Positions 57,672 through 64,000 of a stretch of 64,000 nt of DNA are shown piece after piece. The DNA is taken from the NCBI GenBank assembly GCA_947179485.1, contig OX359245.1:33901067-33965066 (forward strand), written 5' to 3'. This DNA comes from Allacma fusca (taxonomy: Eukaryota > Arthropoda > Collembola > Symphypleona > Sminthuridae). Made by a program: the position numbers and the translations under genes. Positions within the stretch are counted from its first letter, which is position 1. Every line of letters starts with the position of its first letter. Below the pieces are notes generated by a model that was not told the DNA's origin, did no database searches, and saw only the letters and a program-made list of their open reading frames with translations.

Positions 57672-59429
57672 TTAGCCTATGGAGATTTCTTCCACGTGGA
57701 GAAATCTTTTCGCTGCCGATGGGACTTCTTCAATCTTGTCCTCTTCACCCATGTCTTCCATCTGGAACATCTCAGCTTCCGGTGGCGATTCTGTCTTCGC
57801 AACCTTGGGATATCTTCGCTTGGCCCGTTTGATTTTTCTTGGCTTCAGCACTTTCTTGCATTTCTTCCAGCCTATAAAAGCGCCAATTAGTCCGATGAAA
57901 ACCATTATCAAGCTCAGGATTATCCAGGAACCAGCACCATACATCTCGTCTCCAGTCTGCCGTGTCCAGTGATTCTTGTCCAACGCCTCCAAGATAGGGA
58001 ACGTCTCGTTCAAATCATCCCACTTGACTACTGGGGAAAGATGCCACTCGATCTTCTCGTGGAGCAAAGGGTCTTCTTTCTCATTATAAACTAAATTCAA
58101 AATATCTCCTCGATAAGTTTGATTGTCTATAGAGAATGTGGCAGTTAGGGGCAGAGTAAATACTTTGTTTGGGCATTTAACTCTGTTCTTGTCCCCTCCT
58201 CGAACATACTCCCGTCCAGGGCAGTATATGTAGAATTTGTTATTATGGACCTTAATTTGTACAAATTCTTTCTCGTCTCCAGGCTTGCTCGGTATGCAGC
58301 GGAGGGGCTTATAAAATTTGCCCTCGTCCTTGGCCGTATCCAAGTCCATACATTCAGTTGAGCGGGAAGCGAATAACTGAGAAGAGGATTCCCTCCTCAT
58401 GTCTACAGCTCGGTGACAATCCTCGTCAGGTGAGAGGAGAGCATTCAATGGTCCTATGTACTCTAACCAGCATGTTTGTCCCTTATCCTTAAGCATGAGG
58501 TAGAATGGATCGGCTTATAATACCGTCATGTTGCTCATTACAGGGACGGCGAACATCAGTTCCAGTTTGGAATCTTCTCGATCCAACGAACATCTACGGA
58601 ATTCTGCATATTCGATGGGGCAATTAAGTCCACAGGGGAGGGTGACGTTCATGAAGTCGAAAAAGTTGTTGTTCATCTTCTTCTTATTCCAGAGCCTTCG
58701 GGTCTCTTGCACTACCCCCCGTCCTACTAACAGCCTTGATGTTATGTAGGAAACCAAATAATTTATCTCAATGACTTTTTCTTGAAATAAATGGACGTCG
58801 TTAATTAAGTTGTTAATGGTCTGTGCCATTTTATCCACTTCGAACTTTAATTTCTGCAAATTAGCACTGTTTATCTGCACCTTTGCCTCCAGATCGTCCA
58901 GGGTTCTCTCAATTTCCAATTGAGTTATTTCCATTTTGTCAATTTTGTGTAATGCATACAGTCCTATGCCGATTCCTGCACTTGCAGAGCATACCAAAAT
59001 AATTAAAAATATAATGGTAAATGGTTCTCTCTTCACCCTCCTTAACCGGGTATCCTTGGGGGGACAAGCCAGTCGCAATTCATCTAAGAACAGTTTTTCA
59101 TACTGTTTCTCACATTGCTTGGTGATTCGCTCCGTTGCCATGGTGGTAAGGCCATCCGTTGGGAGGAACTTGCAGGGTGATATGAGACCAATTCTCATCA
59201 CAACCGAGTTGTAGCCTTCAATTGCGGGAGTAGGGCTTCTTCTCCATACTACAGCATTTCCCTCCTGGAACTTTTGACAGAACACGAGAGGAAAAAATAA
59301 TATGAAGAGTATTACATTCCATAAGGTTGACAGTGCACAAATTCTTGTCGCTGTGCTGGCGCTGGGTGTAGGCTGACTTGGTTCCTTCACTGGCTCCGTA
59401 ATTTTCCGAGTGAGAGAGAGGAGTTCCAT
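57672..59429 (-). pseudogene. Envelope-like glycoprotein gene of the copia element (one internal stop)
   Basis: A Met at 59429 lies just after the RNase H region and in the same frame. A hydrophobic leader follows (NVILFILFFPLVFC). A short surface part ends at a furin-type site RLRRVKR (about 59030-59050), followed at once by a hydrophobic Gly/Ala-rich segment (SAGIGIGLYAL) resembling a fusion peptide. A heptad-rich coiled coil covers about 58770-58930, with a CGLNC motif after it. The part after the stop (58515) has N-glycosylation sites and a TM helix (WIILSLIMVFIGLIGAFIGW), then a basic tail. The order resembles class I fusion proteins and baculovirus F / errantivirus env. The internal stop makes this copy defective unless read through. 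Confidence 0.7.
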
Positions 59430-62400
59430 TTTCGGCTCGAATTGACTCCGTCCCAGTGGCTTAGTTAATATATCAGCCACTAACCTTCCTGTAGCCATGT
59501 AGTGGATTTCCACTTGTCCTGTTTCCACTAATCCTCGGATGTAGTGGTGACGCACGTCGATGTGCTTGGTCCGGTCATGAAATTCGGGATTTGCTGCTAA
59601 CTTCATACTGCTCTGGTTGTCAGTATAAATTGGAAATGGCAGGGTAGCATTAAAAATCTCCATGTCCGAGAGTAGATTTCGGAGCCATTCTCACATCTTG
59701 CTAGCTTCGCTGAGTGCCACATATTCAGCCTCTGTTGAGGAGTGTGCGATTAGGGTTTGTCTCTGACTTTTCCAGTGCAGAGGTGAGTCATTCAGAGTGT
59801 AGATAATGCCGGAGGTAGACTTCCGAGTCTTTTTGTCTCCCGCAAAATCTGAATCACTATAGCCTTTCAGACTCGTATGGTCCATCTTAGTGTAACAGAG
59901 TCCCAGTTTCTTCGTAGTGACTAGGTATCTCAACACCTTTTTGGCCGCTTCCCAATGTCGCTTTTCATAGCACTGAAAGTAGCGGGATAGTTTTCCCACA
60001 GCAAAGGAAATATCCGGTCGGGTACATCTTGAAATAAACAGTAGAGCGCCTACTAATTCTTGATAGGGAAGAGATGGGTCATGATCACGAGAAAACATCT
60101 CCACTTCCAAGTCGACATTTGCTGACATAGGTATACTTGAAGTGTCACAGTTCTCCATTCTGAACCGTTTGGCCACTTCCATAACATATGACTCTTGATG
60201 TAGCATGACTTAAGTGTCTGTGATTTTGATTTCCATTCCCAGGAATTTTCTGACATCTTCTGTTGACGTCATCTTGTAGGTTGCTTTCAGTTCTTTCAAA
60301 ATTAGGTCCATGGCGGTCTTGCTGGTGCCGGCCAAGAGTCCATCGTCCACATAAAGAGCGAGTAGCATTTTGGTTGCTCCGCTGTGATAGGTGAAGAGGC
60401 ATGAGTCGTATGAGGATTTTTCAAATCCAAGAGAGAGGAGTTTTGCTTTGATTAGTTTGTGCCAGGTCCTGGGGCTTTGTTTGAGTCCGTATAAACCTTT
60501 CTCAAGTTTACACACATATCCCCCCGAAACCTCGTAACCCTCTGGCTGTTCCATATAAACCTCCTCGTCCAGAGGAGCGTTTAAGAAGGCCGTACTTACG
60601 TCAAATTGTATAACCTGTAAGCTTTCTTGGGCAATAGCAAAGAATACTGCTCTCACTGTCTCATAACGTACAACTGGTGCAAAGGTTTCATGAAAGTCAA
60701 TGTCTTTCCTTTGACCATATCCTTTGACAACTAAGCGTGCTTTCCTCCGAATGCCGCCTTCAGGGAGTTTCTTTTCCACAAAAATCCATCTGTTTCTTAG
60801 CGGTTTGGCATTGTGGGGCTTTTTGACAAGTCTCCAAGTTCCGTTTTCAATTAAACTGCAGTGTTCTGAGTCCATTGCCTCTTGCCATTCGAACTTAAAC
60901 CTGTTGTACCTGACATCTTTAAAGGATTTCGGCACTTTATAGTTCGCTAGGATTTCTGAGCCTTTTGGAGGGAGCTGGCCTACAGCATAGACTGTGTCTA
61001 CTCCTACAAAGTATCCTGCTTGAAACTTGGGTCCTAACTTTCCTGCGGTTGTGCGTGTAGTGCGTCTGAGTATCGGTGGTGGTTGAGTTCTGCCACTTCC
61101 CCCCGGAGTCGGTGGAGGTGAATTTCCTTGAGGGATTATTTCCGTATCCCTGGAGGCATCCGCTAGTGCTTCTTCATGTGACTGGTTTACTTCATCGTTC
61201 CATGAGACATGAGGAATGCTTTGAGTGGAATTCATTGTAGCTGAGCGGAACTCTTCATCTGACTCTGTGTCTGTAGTCAGACTTCCACTTCCAGCGTCAA
61301 TAACGAGTGCATCACTGTCAGAGTCAGCTGGTTGTACTTGAGCCGGAGCTGGAGGCTGAGTACTACTCCCTGGGATGGGAGATTCCGGACGGGTTGGTAC
61401 CTCCGGAGCTAAAGTTTCTAAGAGTGAAGGGCTCCTCGCCCTTATTGACTCTTTATACTTTTTGGTGATTCCTGCCGGATGCATTGTAGTCCTTTTCATG
61501 GGTGTGGACGTATGTCTCGGAGGAGAGAAGACGGGTTGTGGGCTGGGTGGTGCTGGGATTTGGGCCGGCATCTGAGGAGTGTGTAGTGGATTTGGCAGAA
61601 ATTTAACAATTCTGATATCTTCAAGTTCGTCGTCTGAAGAAATGGTCTCCACTTCTTGAACCTCGCTTGCTGGGAGTTTGTCAAGAAAAATTTTTCCCAA
61701 ATTCTGTCTTGCTCCTGCATTTGGTGTCATTGCTTCCTCATAAAATTCTGCGGTGCGGTGGTAAAAATAATCATTTTCCACTGTGTCCCAAAATTTGTAT
61801 TGTTTTGATTCTGGTACATTAGCAATGTACAGACCTTTCCGACCTTGTTTTGCCCATTTAGGTGCATCCTTTTGTTTCCCACTTATGGCCGGGCATCCAA
61901 ATATTCTCAGATGAGACATGTTTGGTTTCTTGCCTTTCACCATTTGATATGGTGATTTCTTTGGGTTTGTTGAACTTAATACTCTGTTGAGTATGTATAC
62001 TGCCATTGATACAGCATCTTGCCAGTGATTTTCTCCAAGTCCAGCCTCGACTAGCATTGCTCTAGCCATTTTGGTGATGGTCTGAACATCTCTCTCGATC
62101 TTTCCATTAGATTGGGGAGAGTAGGCTGGGGTGAACATATGGTCAATTCCTTTGTCCGAGCAGAAGTTGGCCCATTGTGAGTTCTTGAATTCCGTCCCAT
62201 TATCCGACTTAAACTTTTTAACTGGTCTATTCGTTTGGGTGGAGATGTAGTTCACTGCATCTTTGAGGTTGTTGACAGTCCTGTCAGCTGTTTTGTCCGT
62301 CTGGAAATATCCCAGCCTATAGTTTGAGGCATGATCCTTCACTAGTAGGTAGTATCTGCATTTCTGATTGGAGACGGCAGCAGCATGAACAAGGTCGGCA

Positions 62401-63998
62401 TGTAACAGTTCCCCCGTTACATACTCCTTGTCGTGTGTCTGAGTTTTAAATGAATCATTATTCATTTTTGTTATGGCACAAATTTCACATTTGTATGCGG
62501 GCTCTATTCGGTCGTCATCCTTGATATAAGCCGCTTTCTGGTCAAATGTTTTTCTGAGGAAATCAAAGTTTAGATGTCCCATCCTCTCGTGCCATCGTTG
62601 ACTTATAGGCCGGAATAATCCTAATACTGCGAGAGCCTTTGGAAATACATAGGGTCTGCGGAAGTCCATAATGTGGATTTTGTCCTGTACTTCAGTTGCA
62701 CTTAAGGTTTCTTCACCAGTCGTTTTGTTGATAAACACTGAGCGATTTCCATCCATTACGTATCTGTATCCCGTCTTGTTGTATGTTCCCACTGAAAATA
62801 GATTTATCCCTCCGGGGTAGTAAATCACGTTTTCCAGTATAACTGGCTCCCAGTTTTTACGGATTTTGGCTTCTACCACGACAGTTCCCCTTCCCGGGCA
62901 ATCTACGTGTTTATCGCCTACCGCCATGAGTTTCCAAGGTTGTTCAAATTCATCGTATTCTGAAAACCAATCCCGTTGGCCGCACAAATGTACCGAGGCC
63001 CCTGTGTCGCAGACCCATTGGAATGCGGAGCGCCTGATCTGTCCTGTTGCGGGCTTGAAGTGTGATGAGCTGAGGGCTATTGTCTTCCCAGGAGTGTAAA
63101 TTGGCCTAAGCATACAGGCTCGAATTTCTTGAGGTTTTTGTGGAGTTTTGGATTTCTCATCCTTTTTCTCCTCCTGCTTTTGCTCCTTTGGGGGTTGCTC
63201 CTTTCGCTCTTTTTTCTCGGAGCGGCATTCGGCCTTCCAATGACCTTTCTTGCCACAGTTGTGACAAGTGCCGGGCTTTTTCTTAGCCTTTCCATTCTGG
63301 GCATTGTTCCCATTGGCTTTAGGATTCCCTCCTTGAGCCTTAGGGTGCCCTGCAAACATAGCTCGTTCCGAAGGTTCGTCTGTTGGTTTGTATGTGATGA
63401 ATGATCTGAGCTGTGACTGGAAGGTAGCTAGTGTCCTTTCCACATATGGCTTTCCTCTCCACACTGTAACAAAACTCTCATAGTATGAGCTTCGCATTGC
63501 ATGTATGGTTTGTGTGATCGCGTCATCATCATCCAAAGGACTTTTGCCTGGGGGTAATTGAGCGTTGATCAGTCCTTGCAGGTCAAGAATCTTGTCCAAA
63601 AGTTCCAGTCCATTGGTATTTGGGGTGAGTTTGATATCTCGGTACTGATCCTTGAGGTCATCCAATGAACTTTCATTAGATACCCCATATGCTGATTTTA
63701 ACTTGTTCCACATTTCACGTGAGGAGGTGCATGACCGTGTGAGGACGGTGGCCTTTGAGTCCAGGGCAGTTAACATAATGCCTATGGCTGACTTGTCGGC
63801 GCGTATCCATGCTTTCTTATCTTCCTCTGATCCAGTTGAGGGAAAAGGTAAATTTCCATAAACGATGTCATCCAAATCACTTCCACAAAACACTGAGTCC
63901 AGGCCTTGTTGCCAATCCAAGTAATTGTGGGCGCCCGCCAGTTTGGGGTATTTTGATGCATCCAGTTTGTAAGTACGGTGTACTATCTGCGTTGACAT
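59430..63998 (-). pseudogene. Copia-type Gag-Pol polyprotein (two in-frame stops)
   Basis: The first 1262 residues from the ATG at 63998 are uninterrupted. Gag comes first; the CCHC knuckle CHNCGKKGHWKAEC is at 245-258. The aspartic protease DTG is at 331-333. Integrase has its HHCC finger (H470, H475, C504, C507) and DDE residues near D535, D599 and E635. RT has FDVSTAFLNAPL and YVDD at 1216-1219. A TAA at 60210 cuts the RT-RNase H linker, and the RNase H part (GYSDSDFAG, STEAEYVALSEA) is cut by a TGA at 59691 before TDNQSSMKLA and RTKHIDVRHHYIR. Undamaged catalytic residues point to a young insertion. The 5' LTR and primer-binding site lie outside the window. Confidence 0.88.
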
Positions 63999-64000
63999 GA

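Larger units (their letters stand above)
57312..64000 (-). mobile_element. Ty1/copia LTR retroelement with envelope-like gene (5' end outside window)
   Basis: Gag, protease, integrase, RT and RNase H occur in copia order (integrase before RT) in one frame from 63998, which then continues into an env-like region to 57672. Three in-frame stops interrupt that frame at 60210 (TAA), 59691 (TGA) and 58515 (TAA), with no frameshift. Confidence 0.85.

Noticed and set aside
60210..63998. Ty3/gypsy assignment because of the env gene
   Set aside because: Integrase precedes RT and the motifs (STEAEYVALSE, RTKHIDVRHHYIR) are copia-type.

Overview
The window looks like a piece of an arthropod nuclear genome, AT-rich, with GT-AG introns and small multi-exon genes. 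A gustatory-type chemoreceptor, a GH37 trehalase, astacins, a fatty-acid-binding protein and an NB-ARC/TPR protein fit an arthropod; a springtail (Collembola) is my best guess, made from gene content alone. Most genes are split into short exons, so several were rebuilt here from splice signals, reading phase and comparison with neighbouring paralogues.

Layout, left to right. (1) 1-1.4 kb: 3' portion or all of a seven-TM gustatory receptor, followed by an 843-bp hAT-type MITE. (2) 3.4-17.5 kb: an NB-ARC/TPR (NLR-like) gene, then a tandem family of small two-exon genes. Three of these carry a putative CARD/death-fold domain. Two of those three, plus a CARD-less fourth copy, begin with an Asn/Gly-rich, RHIM/HET-s-like (putative amyloid) motif. 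This cluster resembles an innate-immune signalling cassette and is the most intriguing cellular gene set here. An FABP gene sits among them (14.6-16.2 kb). (3) 19.2-26.8 kb: two short secreted astacin metalloproteases with the same exon structure, separated by repeat-rich DNA with two inverted-repeat elements. (4) 27.4-28.2 kb: the second, near-identical copy of the 843-bp MITE with its own target-site duplication. (5) 28.8-46.6 kb: two tandem CAP-superfamily genes, the second frameshifted, pushed apart by a nested insertion. A hAT-type MITE (TSD GTACAGGG) has been split by a giant ~14.1-kb hAT transposon (30170..44250, TSD CTAGAAAC/CTAGCAAC). The giant element carries a frameshifted hAT transposase and cargo: a chromodomain-C2H2 protein, a stonustoxin-like MACPF-family gene and two small membrane/secreted ORFs. 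(6) 47.5-49.9 kb: an intact six-exon trehalase. (7) 50.9-55.2 kb, minus strand: two paralogous genes with a crystallin-like Cys-rich part and a DNA/RNA non-specific endonuclease-like part. (8) 55.9-57.1 kb: a third GGGAAC-rich hAT MITE and other repeats. (9) 57.3-64.0 kb, minus strand: a Ty1/copia retroelement whose gag-pol frame runs on into an envelope-like gene (furin site, fusion-peptide-like segment, coiled coil, TM), interrupted by three in-frame stops; its 5' end lies outside the window.

Functional reading: the NLR-like gene and the CARD/amyloid-motif genes may work together in immune or cell-death signalling (inference). The astacins, CAP proteins, trehalase and endonuclease-like proteins look like secreted digestive, body-fluid or defence proteins. 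Much of the rest is transposon-derived; each hAT family shows its own array of repeated short words near its ends.
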